64,000 bases of DNA from Ovis canadensis (Eukaryota; Chordata; Mammalia; Artiodactyla; Bovidae): the NCBI RefSeq assembly GCF_042477335.2, contig NC_091257.1:44176501-44240500 (forward strand), read 5' to 3'. Made by a program: the position numbers and the translations under genes. Each line of letters starts with the position of its first letter. Position 1 is the first letter of the stretch. The notes beneath the pieces are model-generated. The model made no database searches and was not told the DNA's origin. It saw nothing but the letters and a program-made list of their open reading frames with translations. Below, one piece after another: positions 1-13,100 of this stretch.

Positions 1-878
1 AACCATTTTCTCCCAACTGGAAACATCTTGAAAAAACTATACTACACTATCACAACCAGGGTACTGGCATTGACACTGTCAAAATTCAGAATAGTTCTAT
101 AGGTGCATCTCTTTGGGAGCCCTTTTTGGGTTTTCTTGATATTTGGGGGCAGGAGGTGGAAATAAAGATGTGGATGTCTTCTGCCATATTATGCAAAAAG
201 CTTTGTATTAGTGAGAACAACTTTAGCCTGCTTTTCTGGCCCTGGAAGTTACCTTTTAACAAAGGAGTGCAGTGGTGACAGTCAGATGGGTAATACATAG
301 ATAGCATAGCGTACCACCCAGGCCGAGGTCAGTGAGGAGTGAGCCGCAGCAGACACGTACTGCACTACTGTCCTGCTATCCCTTCTCCAGAGTGATGTGC
401 CTCAGGATCCAGGCATCCCCGCCCCCGTTGGTCTATCTACTTACAAGACAATGGTGATTTTTACAGATACACGGTGGTTCCAGGTCTCAGCCTTGGAAGC
501 ATCCTGCCTTTTGTGGAGAAGCCAGTCCCCTTGTTGCCAAGCCAGTAAGGCCCTTGGTAGCCCTTGGTCCCCATCCTGAGCGAACTCCCAGAGTTGGGCT
601 TTTCTCAACCCTGGCATCCTTTCTCTTTGCAACCTACTTACAGGTAGCACCGCTTAACTTACTGCCACAATTATCCTTACACCGTTCCTGTAACTTTGAT
701 TCCCCTGTGGCCTTCCAGCCAGAAATGCGGTCCTCCGACCTGGCTTCTCAGCAATTAGCCCAGAGAGGGAAGAAGCGGCCGGCTCCTGGAGATAGACTGG
801 AGCACACAGAAACTCCTCACACCTTCAGGTCGGCACCCTCCTGCCCAGGAGCCTCCTCCAGCTAGCCTTTTTTCCCAG
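1..878. other. HSPA14 intron, upstream flank of the nested gene
   Basis: I recognise no coding exon here, and the short open frames have no family resemblance. The segment ends in a strong splice acceptor at 869-878 (pyrimidine run then CAG) directly before the MSANTD7 start codon. The exon carrying that transcript's 5' end is therefore probably further upstream, perhaps outside the window. I see no clear promoter or CpG island here. Confidence 0.5.
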
Positions 879-884
879 TCCGCC

Positions 885-1443
885 ATGGCCACTTCCAATA
901 GCAGTGCGGGCATCCGGTGGTCCAGACAAGAGACACGAACGCTTCTCTCCATACTAGGCGAGGCAGAGTACATTCAGCGCCTGCAGACCGTGCATCACAA
1001 CGCAGATGTCTATCAGGCCGTGTCCAAGCGGATGCAGCAGGAAGGCTTCCGCCGCACCGAGCGTCAGTGCCGCTCCAAGTTCAAAGTCCTGAAGGCATTA
1101 TATTTAAAGGCCTATGTGGCCCACGCCACAAGTATGGGCGACCCACCACACTGTCCCTTTTATGATACTTTGGATCAGCTTCTCCGAAATCAGATAGTGA
1201 CTGATGCAGACAACTTAATGGAGGACGCTGCTTGGGCCAAGCACAGTGACCTGAATTTAGCGGCCCCTGACACGCCAGGGGAGGAGGGGACCAACATTCT
1301 GGGAGCAAAAAGGACTCAGGCAGCAGAGCATCAGCCTATTTTGAAAACAGTGAAGGAATCAGATGATTGTCAGCTGAGGGTCAGTGACCAGATGCCAGAA
1401 ACCAGTGACCTCGAGGACTCCTGGGATGAATCCTCGGGTGCAG
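885..1443 (+). CDS. MSANTD7: MSANTD7 coding exon 1 (Myb/SANT domain)
   Basis: Encodes residues 1-186 plus one base, including the whole Myb/SANT-like domain. The exon itself probably begins at 879, just after the acceptor at 877-878. Without splicing at 1444 the frame runs on to 1697 with unrelated residues, so a retained-intron form would lack the coiled coil. Confidence 0.75.
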
Positions 1444-2452
1444 GTAACCCCCAAGCGTGTGAAGGGTCGGGGTCCCAGAGTCACTTGCTTCTCATCAGTG
1501 TGTGTTTGGATGGTGACCTCTTCAGCATAGTCGCTATTTCAGCCCCTGCCCTCTCGTTTAAACCTAATGATGAGAGAAGGGGCTCCAGATTTTTAAAAGC
1601 TGTAACCCTAGGTATGTATGATATTAGAACTCTTTTAAACCTCAAAGTACTCTTTAGAACCAAACTAGTTTGGGCATTATTTATAATGGGGACTTAGGAA
1701 CTTGTGGCTGTAGAAATAGCATGTAGGATAGCACCATGGAAGGCAGAGGGGGAAGTTTTAGACATACTATTATAGCAGACCAGAATATCCACATGAGAAA
1801 ATGAATTCTTTCCCACCCCCTGCAGAGAGATGCCTTGGTTTTGTCCTTGTCTCTCAACTCTGCGGCTGGCTCCAAGCATTCCCATAGCAGGAATGTCCTC
1901 TCTGCAACATTGTTGCTTTGTTTTTCAGGGTGCTCTCAAGGGACCCCCAGCTACAGCAGCTCCCATCACCTTTTCAGAGGTGCAGCTGCCCCCTGTCAGA
2001 GCATCCCCATGACCAGACTGGCTGTGTCCGGTGAGCCCAGCCCCTGCTCCAGCTCCAGCCGAAACACTCATGGGGTGGCCTCCGCACAGCGGCCTCCAGC
2101 CTCCTCCTCCAGGGCTCCTTTTGTTTCTGGTGGGGATAGACCTTTGACCAGTGAGCCCCCTCCCAGGTGGGCCCGGCGAAGAAGGCGGTCAGTGGCCAGG
2201 ACTATTGCAGCCGAGCTGGCAGAAAACAGGAGGTTGGCACGAGAACTTTCAAAGCGGGAGCAAGAAAAACTGGATCGGCTGATTGCCATTGGCGAGGAGG
2301 CCAGCGCTCAGCAGGACACTGCCAACGAGCTCCGCAGGGATGCGGTGGTCGCGGTCAGACGCTTGGCCACGGCAGTGGAAGAGGCAACTGGGGCTTTCCA
2401 GCTAGGACTTGAAAAGCTGCTTCAGAGGTTAATTTCAAACACCAAAAGTTAG
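885..2452 (+). CDS. MSANTD7: Myb/SANT-like DNA-binding domain protein (probable MSANTD7), two coding exons
   Basis: Coding exons are 885-1443 and 1929-2452. The donor is CAG|GTAACC, the acceptor TTTTTCAG|GG, and phase 1 matches on both sides. The joined frame is 360 aa and ends in TAG. Residues about 9-100 form a Myb/SANT-like trihelix domain of the kind found in MSANTD and ZSCAN20/29 proteins: RWSRQET starts helix 1 and GFRRTERQCRSKFKVLK carries the RT..QC..K signature. An acidic, Ser-rich linker follows. Residues 266-273 are a basic patch (RWARRRRR, a possible nuclear signal), then a long amphipathic, Glu/Arg/Leu-rich helix to the C-terminus, probably a coiled coil. The start has a strong context (GCCATGG). 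The gene lies inside an HSPA14 intron on the same strand. Function is unknown; DNA binding is inferred from the fold. The symbol rests on remembered human synteny and is less certain than the gene call. Confidence 0.75.
1929..2452 (+). CDS. MSANTD7: MSANTD7 coding exon 2 (basic patch and coiled coil)
   Basis: Encodes residue 187 to the stop. It opens with a Ser/Pro/Ala-rich stretch, then the basic patch at residues 266-273, then roughly 80 residues of helix-prone, Leu/Glu/Arg-rich sequence. The frame is open from 1835, but the segment before 1929 is intron by splice-site logic. Confidence 0.7.
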
Positions 2453-2862
2453 GAGCCGATCCTGCAAGGGTGTATTTCCTACACTGGCAGAGCCTGGGTC
2501 CAGCCGATGCCTCCTGATACCCCGGCTCCTTTTCCATGTCCTCAGACAAAAAAGAGTGGATGGACAGTTAATGTGGAGTGGTAGGAACATATGTGCTCAT
2601 GGCTGCTCCCAGGTGTCTCCGCTAGTTGAAAGACCCTTTAGAAATGCAAGGGGTGGCCCAGTAGAAAAAGGATGCAGCCAAGTCCACAGAGCTAGCTAGC
2701 CCTGACTTCGTCGCTGATGGGAGATACTTTAGTTTACCTCTCTACACCAGCTTCCTCAGCTGCTAAACCTGCCTACCTCACAGGGTTGTTGTGAGGATCA
2801 GATGGCTGAAATAGATGTGAAAGGGTTTAAAGCACTATACACATGTAAGTTATTAAAGCATA
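2453..2862 (+). other. MSANTD7: MSANTD7 3' UTR with candidate poly(A) signal
   Basis: Sequence downstream of the stop. ATTAAA at 2852-2857 is the nearest poly(A) signal variant. It lies in the tail of a MIR element (about 2700-2860), so the message may end inside a repeat. Confidence 0.35.
2700..2860 (+). repeat. MIR SINE
   Basis: Diverged MIR in sense orientation, recognised by the core CTACCTCACAGGGTTGTTGT followed by the AAAGCACTATACA tail. Confidence 0.75.
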
Positions 2863-3756
2863 TGACCTTGGCTGAGAGAAGGCTGGGGTGAGGCACAGTA
2901 GTTGACAAGATACAGAATTAGGGTTGTACACCATGACCTCATTGCTTAAATCTCTACTAGTTTAACTTGACTTCTTCCTGGAGTTTACAATCTTCATTTC
3001 TTAAAACCTCTCTGTAGTTCATTAGGCTAATGTAGACACAATATGTATTGGTCCCTTTTTATATTTGCTGTGTCTGTGACATAACTACTAGCAAGCACTT
3101 GATAGTCAAACCATCTTTCCCTCCATTTTACTTGTCCTTAGTCTCTTATCTCTATGGATATGATTCAGAACTGGTAGGAAGCCACAATCGTGTGTTTTGG
3201 TTCATGTTGATAATCTTTGATGAGAAATTGGCGATCATAAAATACTCCCTATAAGTAAATTCTTTGCATTCCATGTTTAGGTTTCCTTATATTCATAATT
3301 ATATATATTTAGGTTTGGTTTGTCATTTGGACATCATGGAAACAATTTGGATTATAATAAGCTTCCCAAATACTTGTAGCTAATTTTGTTCTCTGTGTCT
3401 TTGTTTTCTGTCTAGAATGTTGCAAAAGGCAAGACTGAGAAAATGTTTCTTCTAGGAAACTCTCCAAAGTCACTTTTTCTCACAAAGTGTAGACAAAAGT
3501 TCACCTTGTTAATGGCATATATTAGAAGAGAATAGCTTTGGTAACAATTGAGGGTGGTAGGAATAAGGACAGCCTGCAACAGATAGCTCTTTTTAAAAGC
3601 ACCAGCCCTTCACAGGTACATCCTCTTTTCTCTCTGAAACACACACATTTCCTAGAGGAGATAAGATGGCATTGAGCCAGGCTTCCAACTTATTTTAGAA
3701 GAGAAGCCATAACTGACCATCATTAACCTGACTTAAAGCTCTTTGTGGTTATTTGG

Positions 3757-3822
3757 GCTTCCCAGGTGGCTCAGTAGTAAAGGACCTGCCTGCTGATGCA
3801 GGAGACGTAAGAGACATGAGTT
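3757..3822 (+). repeat. Bov-tA SINE, 5' fragment
   Basis: GGCTTCCCAGGTGGCTCAGT marks the tRNA-derived head of the ruminant Bov-tA family. Only the head is present. Confidence 0.75.
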
Positions 3823-3875
3823 ATTTCAGGAAATAGAAAAAGCATACTTGGAATTTAAAAAGCTTTCCTATAATC

Positions 3876-4092
3876 TAGTGGTGGTGGTTTAGTCTCTTGA
3901 CTTGTGTCTGACTCTTGTGACCCCATGGACTGTAGCCCGCCAGGGTCCTCTTTCCATGGGATTATCCAGGCAAGAATACTGGAGTGGGTTGCCATTCCTT
4001 CTCCAATGATATTCCTGATCCAGGAATCAAACCTGTGTCTCCTGCATTGCAGGCAGATTTCTTTATCGCTGGAACCACCATGGAAGCCCTCC
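3876..4092 (-). repeat. Bov-tA/BOV-A2-type SINE
   Basis: Reverse-complement copy: it begins with the BovB-derived tail (GACCCCATGGACTGTAGCCC) and ends in the tRNA-like head. The head is degraded. Confidence 0.75.
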
Positions 4093-6394
4093 TGTAATCT
4101 AGAGAGTGAAGTAAAAAGTACAGGCCTGTTGGGAGAGGTTTTGTTTTATATTTTGCAGCTCGGTTGTTTACCTAAATGCTGGAAATACTGTTAGGTGGTG
4201 AAATGGTCCAAACCACAGTGGGAACATCCCTGGAACCAGGAACAGATGGCAGGCAGGCAAGCTGCTCTGGTGAACGAGTGATTATGGAGGAGGCCTGAGG
4301 TAGACTACACTGGAATCAAGTTAGAACTCCTGGTTCTGATGCTGTCACGCTTTGTTACATTGAGCAAATCACTTGTCATTTTTTGTGCCTCAGTTTCTTC
4401 AACTCTAAAGAGAAGTTTGTACCAGATGGCTTTTCTTGTACCTTCCAGAAAATTAGATGAATAGCATAACAGAAGACAAAGTGCAATTTTGATTGTCATG
4501 TTTCCAGTCACAGCAGCATATTAATGTATGTTTGAAACACTGCTAACAGTTATATTTTAAGGAAAGATTCTACAGTATTGATTTTTATGACTTCTCGTGG
4601 ACTTCTATTAACTCCACACCCAGACATAGATTCCTTGCTTTAAAAAGGCCTGGAAATGGAGATAATTTTTTTTTTCTTCCGTGTTGTTTTAGGCCTTTAT
4701 ATAGAGGGATCCATTTCAGTTGCAACTGGATAACACTACTATAGATAGTTAGATTTTCTGAAAAATTAAGGAAGTACTTGAAAGAGTTAGGCCCATACTC
4801 TATTAATCACTTAATGGTAGCAAAGTACTCCAGCAGGGATTTATTGGAGATAAGAGAAGTGCTAAAGCATGAAGGTCAAGTTGAACTTTAGAGGCAGCAG
4901 TGTGCAGACCTGATGGTGAAGTAACTTGAAGGTGGAAATAAAACTGAAGGGAACGATCTTAAAGAAGTCAACAGAATAACAGGCCAAAGCCTGTTAAGAG
5001 GAGGAAGTTGTAATAAGGGGAGACTGGAGGAAAACAGGCCCAGATATTGTGCCTGAACTCTAGGCCCAGCCGGGACTCCCCATCCGTCCACAAGCAGGTC
5101 ACTTCACCGTTCTGTACCTCAGGCCCCTCCCCGCTGCAGTGGGAGGCCATCCCAGCTACCTCATAGGAGCTGCATGAGGACCCAGTGGACAGATGGCTGT
5201 AACAGGCTCTTTGCTGGGATGGTGGGGGGAACAAGCCCAGTAGCATGTTAGTGTGGGGCGAGGATCTGCCTATTACAAGGGGCCCTTCAAGAAAGAGGAG
5301 GAAGAAGGCCAGGGTACCCTGGTAGGAGTGATGCTCTGCCTCCTGAAGCCTGCAAAGTAAATGGTGCTGTGTATACCAGCCTTCCACCATCCTCTGTCTC
5401 TCTGTGAAGTGACTTGATCCTGGTGTGGACAAATAAAGTTGCTATCTGTACACAGATGTGGGTCAGTCCACTACTTTCTGGTGCTGCTGTGAACATTTGT
5501 CCATCATCTCCATCCTCTGCTTTCTGCTTATCCACTGGCTAATCTCCAGGACCTTACCTCTCTGAGACCTTCAGAACTACATGTGCTTTCTGTCTTCAAA
5601 TGAACGAGACCCTCAGTTGAGAAAGAATTTTCCATTTCTAAAAGTTCTTTAAATCCTGTTAATCCTATCGGGTCCAAAACTGCCATTTCTAAGAGTTCAT
5701 TAAATTCCATTTAAAGCCATTAAAATACCCTTTTCTGGCAAATTATCTGAGTGATGGATAACATACTGAGAGAAATCATCCTGGTTGACTTAAATTCTGT
5801 TCTAAAAGCAACTGAACCACTACATGTCAGGCCAACATTACAGCATTGATGGGGAAAAAAGTTACCATAGGCACACTTAGTCTTTTTTTTCTTATCCTTA
5901 AAATATTTGTCTAGGATACGGTATAAATACTGGGTTTAGACAAGAGGGGAGGAGTTAGTGGAGAGAATACTAAACTTTATATGAAAGATCTGGATTCCAG
6001 CCAGTTGTGCTATTTATTAGCCAGGTGACGTCAGACAAACTGCTTACCTGTGATAGTGGAGGTGATAGGAGGAATCTACAAGTATTGCCAACAAAGTTCT
6101 AAGCCAAATTAACCCCATTTTAAGCCCCTTTCATTTCCCCCTTGTTTACACAGATTAGGGCCCTCATGTTCGGTAACCCTTCAGTGAAGAGCCACTGTTA
6201 ATTTTCATCGCCTCCTACTAAACAGTTTTAAGACTGGTCTCTGGACAGAATAGCTGCAGTCCCTTGCAAGAAGGGTTAAGTGGAAGGATTGGCCTTATCT
6301 TCATTTCTAGATGAAATTAAACCAAGAATCAGACTTTTATCCCTGCTCAGCGCAAAAGTCCCTTAGTTGTTCACTGTCTTCACTGCAAGGCAGT

Positions 6395-6560
6395 CTACCT
6401 AGCCTGGTAGAGAAGACCTGGGATCAAGTACTGACTCTTCCCCTTATCAGCTTGTAAGTTGTTGACTGTCTATAAATCTGTTTCTTCTGAATACTGCCTG
6501 CCAAACTAACCCTGCTTAAGTGCTGGGAAGATCCAGTGGAAACATTTTATAGTCTGCATT
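6395..6560 (+). repeat. MIR SINE
   Basis: Diverged sense copy with the ACCTGGGATCAAGTACTGAC and CTGTCTATAAATCTGTTTC blocks in MIR order. Confidence 0.5.
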
Positions 6561-7080
6561 CATATTACCATTTTGAGCAACGTAACACCCATTGTCTTAG
6601 TTTTTTTCCTTGCCATACATATTTCTTGAGTACCTACTTTGTATAGGACAGTATCTATCTACTTATAGTACTCTGTCCTTTTACATATAATAATATTCTT
6701 ACTTTTGCTCAGTGCTTTCAGGTTTCAGACATTGATTGATGTTCAGAAACCAAGCAACAAAGGTGGTGTTAGGTATTTTGGTTTGAGGTTTTACCTCCTT
6801 TTGTCCTTTTTAATCTCAGTGGTTTGGCTCTGAGATATGATCAAAGATATGATACTATAGGACTTAAAGTAATTGATACTATGAAAATATTCTCAAATGT
6901 ATAACATCTATTGATAGTAAGTTCAGAACAAGTAAGAGTTATTTACTTTCAAATGTGAAGATGCTTTCATGGAATTAACTGTAATTATATTTTTATATTT
7001 TTTGGTTTGAAGAATATAATCTTTAAAACTTACATATCAATGATGATGATATAAATATTTATATTTGTCTCTATGGACAG

Positions 7081-7129
7081 CTCTGACGATCCTCAGTCTC
7101 AGAAATACATCACGGAAAGTAAATGTTTA
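7081..7129 (+). CDS. HSPA14: HSPA14 exon, residues 75-90
   Basis: Acceptor ATGGACAG, donor GTGAGT. Encodes [16 protein letters not shown]; the first base completes codon 74 from the upstream exon. Confidence 0.9.
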
Positions 7130-10100
7130 GTGAGTATGCTTCTATTATTACTTCCCTGTTACACAGAGTAATTGCCAAGGTCGTGACCCAGATATATTGA
7201 TTTGAAACTTTGTATTTTGTTAAAATCATTTCTTATTTTAACACACTTCTTTCATAGGTCATTGAAAAAAATGGGAAGTTACGATATGAAATAGATACTG
7301 GAGAAGAAAAGAAATTTGTCAGCCCAGAAGATGTTGCCAGACTGATATTTAGTAAAATGAAAGGTATTGAGCAAAGGAAAAGATCTTTTTAAAAGTTGAC
7401 CTTTTAAAAAAGCTGGAGGTGTTTTTTGATCTGGAGCGAAGCAGGGTGATTGAGCAGATGTGCAGTGAGAAGGCCTAAATTATGCTAGACCTGACTGGCC
7501 TCCTAACTGGCCCTGTGGCCTTGATTAGATGACTTTTTTCCTTGACTGTGGTTTCCCCAGAAGAAATGTAAGTGGATGGGGCCAAATCAGATTTTTCAAA
7601 ACTTCTGAAGACAAAGTGGCCAGTAAGCTGGTGAAAAGTGAATTATTATGTCTCCCTCAAGATACTACAATCTCCACAGTGTTTAAGCAGATTAGGTAGG
7701 TCTGGCTTTATCACTTCAGGCAAAAGCTTGGAGCTGAGCAGCCTCCTGTGCAACAACTTGAGGACTTCTGGAGTAGATTGTTGATGAGGCTTACTTCAGC
7801 TCTGGAATCTGTGATGAAAGTAATTGGGATGGAGGGCAGCTTTTTATGGTAGTTGGTTTGCACCTTTGTGCATCAGAAGCCCATTCTCAGTGGAGCCCAT
7901 CTCATTTGGGAGGTGGTTGAAATTTGGAAGCCTGAGAACTACACGCTTTAGAAAGTACCTAGTCTCATGTCCACAAACTATACCAAAACCATAGAAAGCA
8001 GTGCACAGTTTAAGAGAACAAGAGAAGGAGATCAGTGGGCTGGGACAGCCTCACAAATTGGAAAAATCTTTATAATAAAAAGATCTTTGGCACAAATGAA
8101 TAAACCTCAGTATCACTTGACATTTTTGTGTATTGTCAGAATTTATGTTTTTCTTCTAGTTTTATTGAGCTATAATTAACGTACAGCACTATGTGACTAG
8201 GGTATAGTGTAATGATTTGACTTACGCATGTCATGACATGATTACCACATGAAGTGTCATGAACTTAAAAATGTTTTTTCATATACAGAAACGGCACATT
8301 CTGTCTTGGGTTCAGATGCCAATGATGTAGTCATTACTGTTCCATTTGATTTTGGAGAAAAGCAAAAAAGTGCTCTTGGGTAAGTATAATATGAAGAAGT
8401 TTCTCTTAACTTGCTTAAAGGAAATATAAATTTCACAACATTGCTGTATAGTAAAAGGTAAAATTATATGTGAAAATACCTTACACAAAATGTTGTGTTT
8501 GTAAATCATGTATATATTTATATATGTAAATCCTGTGGTAAAAGCATGGTAATAATCATTAATATTTTCTATATTTTATGAAGTATCAAAAGAACCTGAA
8601 ACTGCATGTATTAATATCTTCCTTGCTATTTTGATTGGAAACATTTGATGACCAGATTAAGTTGACATTTGTGAATCACTTTGCCTTAGTGTATTGTAAT
8701 TAAGGCTTATGTAGGAATTGTATAAAAATAAGCAATTTTAGAAAATATTTGAGTGTTTTTTTTAACCTAGATAAACATCTAAACAAAAAATTGTATCTAG
8801 TTTTCATAAGTTGTTATGCAGATGTAATTGGCAAGCACCCAGTCTTTTGCTCTGTGGATAGAGTTCCCTGCAGGGCTTTGCTGAACATCTGAGTTGCTTC
8901 TGGGCCACAGAATTGCTTTGTTTACTTGTACTTGTGGAATGTTAAAGCTGTGAACCTAAAGTAAAGAAATTGGAAATGTATTACATTATAAATATGTATT
9001 GTATTAACTCTGAAATGAATTATAAAATATGTCCTAGTCTCTTTCTGAGATTTCTAAGCTCAAGCATTTGGAGAGCTTTCTTTTCCTTAATATGGGCACA
9101 TGTTATCTTCTTTGTCAAGAAAACAGACGCTGAACATTATTATTTTAAAGAGAAATTGATCTCTACACTTCAAGACTTAGGTCTATTTATTGTGTTTTGT
9201 TATCTTGCTTCTAAAAGATCATTACCCTTCATGTTCTGCTTGTGAAATCTTATTTGCTATTGCATAAAATCTTTAGCAGAGCATTTCTAAAAATGTAGAC
9301 TTGAACATGTGATACCAAATTTATTAAAAGCACATTGTCCACAGGGAAGCAGCCCGAGCTGCTGGGTTTAATGTTTTGCGGTTAATCCATGAACCATCTG
9401 CAGCTCTTTTGGCTTATGGAATTGGACAAGACTCCCCCACTGGAAAAAGGTAAAAACCATATTTTCAGCTTTTTCAGTGCAGAAAACATTTTAGATGATA
9501 GCAATTATTTGAATAGAGATTGTTATATAATGCAGTCATTCTAAGCTCTTATAGATGGAAAGACATCAAAATTCTCACCCAAAGTTTTTCAAATAGATGA
9601 GAAAGATGTCCTAGAAAGCAGAGAACAGATACAACAGGAGGGAACGTTGCACCCTTCTGCCCTTCTCTTATCATCTAACACTTTGTCCCTTTAGTGAAGG
9701 AAGATTTGCAGTTTATAAGCCAGCCAAGTTACAACTGAAGCTCTAGGGCACTGTTAAGTTTACTACCAATTCGAATATTAAACATGCTTAGAAAAAGTGA
9801 GGACTTTCATGGCAGGAGATAACAGAAAAGCCAGCATGGGAATTTAAGATTTCATTTGATAATGAAATAGTAAAATGTACTCCTAATTTAATTGTGAAAC
9901 TGGTCCTAATAGATCTGACACATTATGCAACTTTAGGGATGTCAATTCAGATGTGTTAATTTTCCCTAATTGTATCTTTTCGTTCATATCTCACAAAGAA
10001 ACTAATATAAATCACTAGGAATTTAAGTAATCTAAAATACAGAATATCAGAAATTTTGGATTTTGATTCATAGGAAATTAATGCCTAGTTTTGCATATGT

Positions 10101-13100
10101 TTTAACTTTTGTAGAACATGGGCATTGCAGTAGTAACTAAGAGTATTAACAAAGTTTCTATATTTAATGCTCTTAGACTGACTTTAATTGCAAATCTCTT
10201 TTTTATTTACTTTGTGAAAAGTTAGTGTCTTGAACTCCAGTTAGTGAGAAAGAATATAATTTTACCAGCAGGATTAAATAAAAATGGGCTTTGACTTAAA
10301 ATCAGAAGATCCGGTTTCTAGACTCGATTCATGCCTAAGCAGTAACCATGGACAACTCAATTTTTCCCATAAGAGCTTCAGTTTCCTCATTTGTGATTTA
10401 CAGGGGTTAAACTAAATGACTTCTTAGTTTAAGAAATCAAAATGGGCTTTACAATACTATGATTCTCTCATAACTTACTCGTGGTTTTTTTTAGCAACAT
10501 TTTGGTGTTCAAACTTGGAGGAACATCCTTATCTATCAGTGTCATGGAAGTTAACAGTGGAATATATCGTGTTCTTTCAACAAACACTGATAATAACATT
10601 GGAGGTACCCACTTCACAGAAACCTTAGCACAGTACCTAGCCTCTGAGTTTCAGAGGTAAGTATTAATGGACTTGATATGTTTGATGATAAACCTGAAAT
10701 TTAGCTTCAGGTTTAATTTTTTTTACCCAATTTATTTGAAATTGTCCTTTCAAAGGAGGGCATGGTTTTTCCACGGAACTGGATATGTTCATGTCTGAAA
10801 TTATAAAACCTGTCCTGGCAAACAGGCGAAAGCAGAGACCCAGCTGCCTAGAGCAGTATACTCAGAGTTTTCACTCAGTGTAAGGGACCACCAGACACTG
10901 AACTGCATGAACTTGGATCTCAAGTTCAACTTCCTAATTTGTCAGTGGTTGCTTTTATGTTTGGGTAAAGGAGGGTAAAGGCAGTAAGGCTTCACTACCT
11001 TCTGAACAGTTTTTACAGGTGTAAAAGATTATGTTGTAGTTAGATTTCAGTGGACCAGTCTTATGGGGTATCTATTACCACAAGGAATATTTTGGTTTTG
11101 TTGCTGGATGCAGTTATTCCATTCAAAATTCTAATCCTGTTTGACACATCATGAGTCAACTATATAAAGGTTATATTTGGGATATCACTGCTCTAAAAAG
11201 TAGTGTTTTCATCAGTTTGACTACATTGGGTTAAAAAAAAGTCCTGAAAAAGTGGTAATTTCTCATTTGTTCAATAACGACCTATGCTGCTTTTTGTTAT
11301 AAAGGAAACACTTTCCTTTTTATCAAGGAAAGTGAAAGAAAGTAAAAGTCATTCAGTCATGTTTGAGTCTTTGCGACCCCATGGATTATACAGTCCATGG
11401 AATTCTCCAGGCCTGAATACTGGAGTGGGTAGCCTTTCACTTCTCCAGGGGATCTTCCCAACCCAGGGATCGAACCCAGGTCTGCTGCATTGCAGGCAGA
11501 CTCTTTACCAGCTCAACCTCAAGGGAAACCCCTCCCACTCAAGGAAGGGCACTGTTAATTTTATTATGGGTTTTAAACATGTTTAAAAGCAGAGCCATCA
11601 GTCACCACATAGCGAGCAGTTTTAATAGTTGACTCACCCTGGAGGTAGAAGAACTGTAATTTTACATATTTTATATGTTTCAAATTTCTTTGAAGGAGCA
11701 CTTTTAGTTTTTGGTTTTTTTTTTTTAATGCTGGACAGATAATTCTATGCCATTCAACAAGAATCATGCTACGGTTGTAAAGGGTGAAGTATGAGACTGG
11801 ACCCAGTTGCATGAATCTCCTTCAATGTCCTTTTGTCTCATCTGCAAAAAGATGATGGCTCCTGTACTTCTTCAAAGCAGTCCATAACTGTGGTTAAACA
11901 ATCCAGCAATTCAGAGTCTTAAGGATATTGGTTATTCATTTTTCCTGAGACCCCTCTTCAAATTCTCTTTCCTTATATATTCTGAAAAAATAAAATCTGG
12001 TGTTAATATTGATTCTTGAGCTTATTTATTTATTTTTTTACTGGCCATATGGCATAGCATCTAGGATCTTCCCGACCAGGGATGGAACCTGCACCCCCTG
12101 CAGTGGAAGCACAGAGTCTTAACCACTGGATGCCAGGGAAGTCCCTGATTCATGAGCTTACAATTATCCTAATGGGGATTATCCAGATTTTAGTTACAAT
12201 AAATTCTAAATGACCTAGTAATTTTTAAACTTCAAAGACTGTATTTCTTGTTTAGATCCTTCAGACATGATGTGAGAGGAAATGCCCGCGCCATGATGAA
12301 GCTAATGAACGGTGCTGACACTGCAAAACATTCTTTGTCAACCTTGGGAAGCGCCAATTGCTTCCTTGACTCATTGTATGAAGGTCAGGATTTTGACTGC
12401 AACGTGTCCAGGTAAAACTGCATTTCGATAAAACTTCAAAAAGTTCCAAATGTATTCACATTTAGGTGTAATTTTCTCACTTCAGATTTTTCATTTTCTC
12501 ACTTGAGGTTTTTAGCCCACTATAAAAGGAGAGCTTTTCTGTCTCTACTTCCAGGGTTTGCAGCTCTTGTCAGACTAAATGACTGTTCCCAAAGCAATCA
12601 TGTCAGTGATGACTGCCCTGTTATGTTAAACCTACCAGGAGCAGTGTGTGACAGGAGCATCCCAGGCCTTTGAAAGAATGATGAGGGGAGACTTAAAAGT
12701 TTGAGATTTGTAAGTTTCCTTTCTGGACTAGCAGTCCCACTTGTATAGTCCCTAGTTCTTTGTGGGGCTTCCACGTGCATCAGTGGTTGTTTACTATTGC
12801 ATTGTTACGCCTGTGTGGCAGGCTGTATTCTAAGTTCTTTCTTATGTATTAACTCTCAAATTCTCATAACAACCTAATGAGGTAAGTGCTGTTGTTTTCC
12901 TTACTTTACACAGGAGGTTTCATTTCTTGTCCAAGGTTATCCAGCTAGTAAGTGACAGACCTGGGATGCAAACCCAGCTAGTTTGACTCCCGAGTTCATG
13001 CTAATTACCTATCACCTTACTCTGAGGATTGATCTCTGTCTTGGTTTTATTTGCTTTGTCATCCATTGGCAACATTTTAAATTTTAGTAGCTTTTGTGAC

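Larger units (their letters stand above)
2863..7080. other. HSPA14 intron with scattered repeats
   Basis: Besides the SINEs and MIRs listed separately I see no gene, RNA or exon. Weak MIR-like matches lie near 4310-4430 and 5975-6070. The stretches 2863-3750, 4440-5970 and 6560-7080 look like unique, unremarkable intron. Confidence 0.6.

Noticed and set aside
1-880. Possible HSPA14 5' coding exons
   Set aside because: No frame matches the expected N-terminal Hsp70 residues; those exons must be left of the window.
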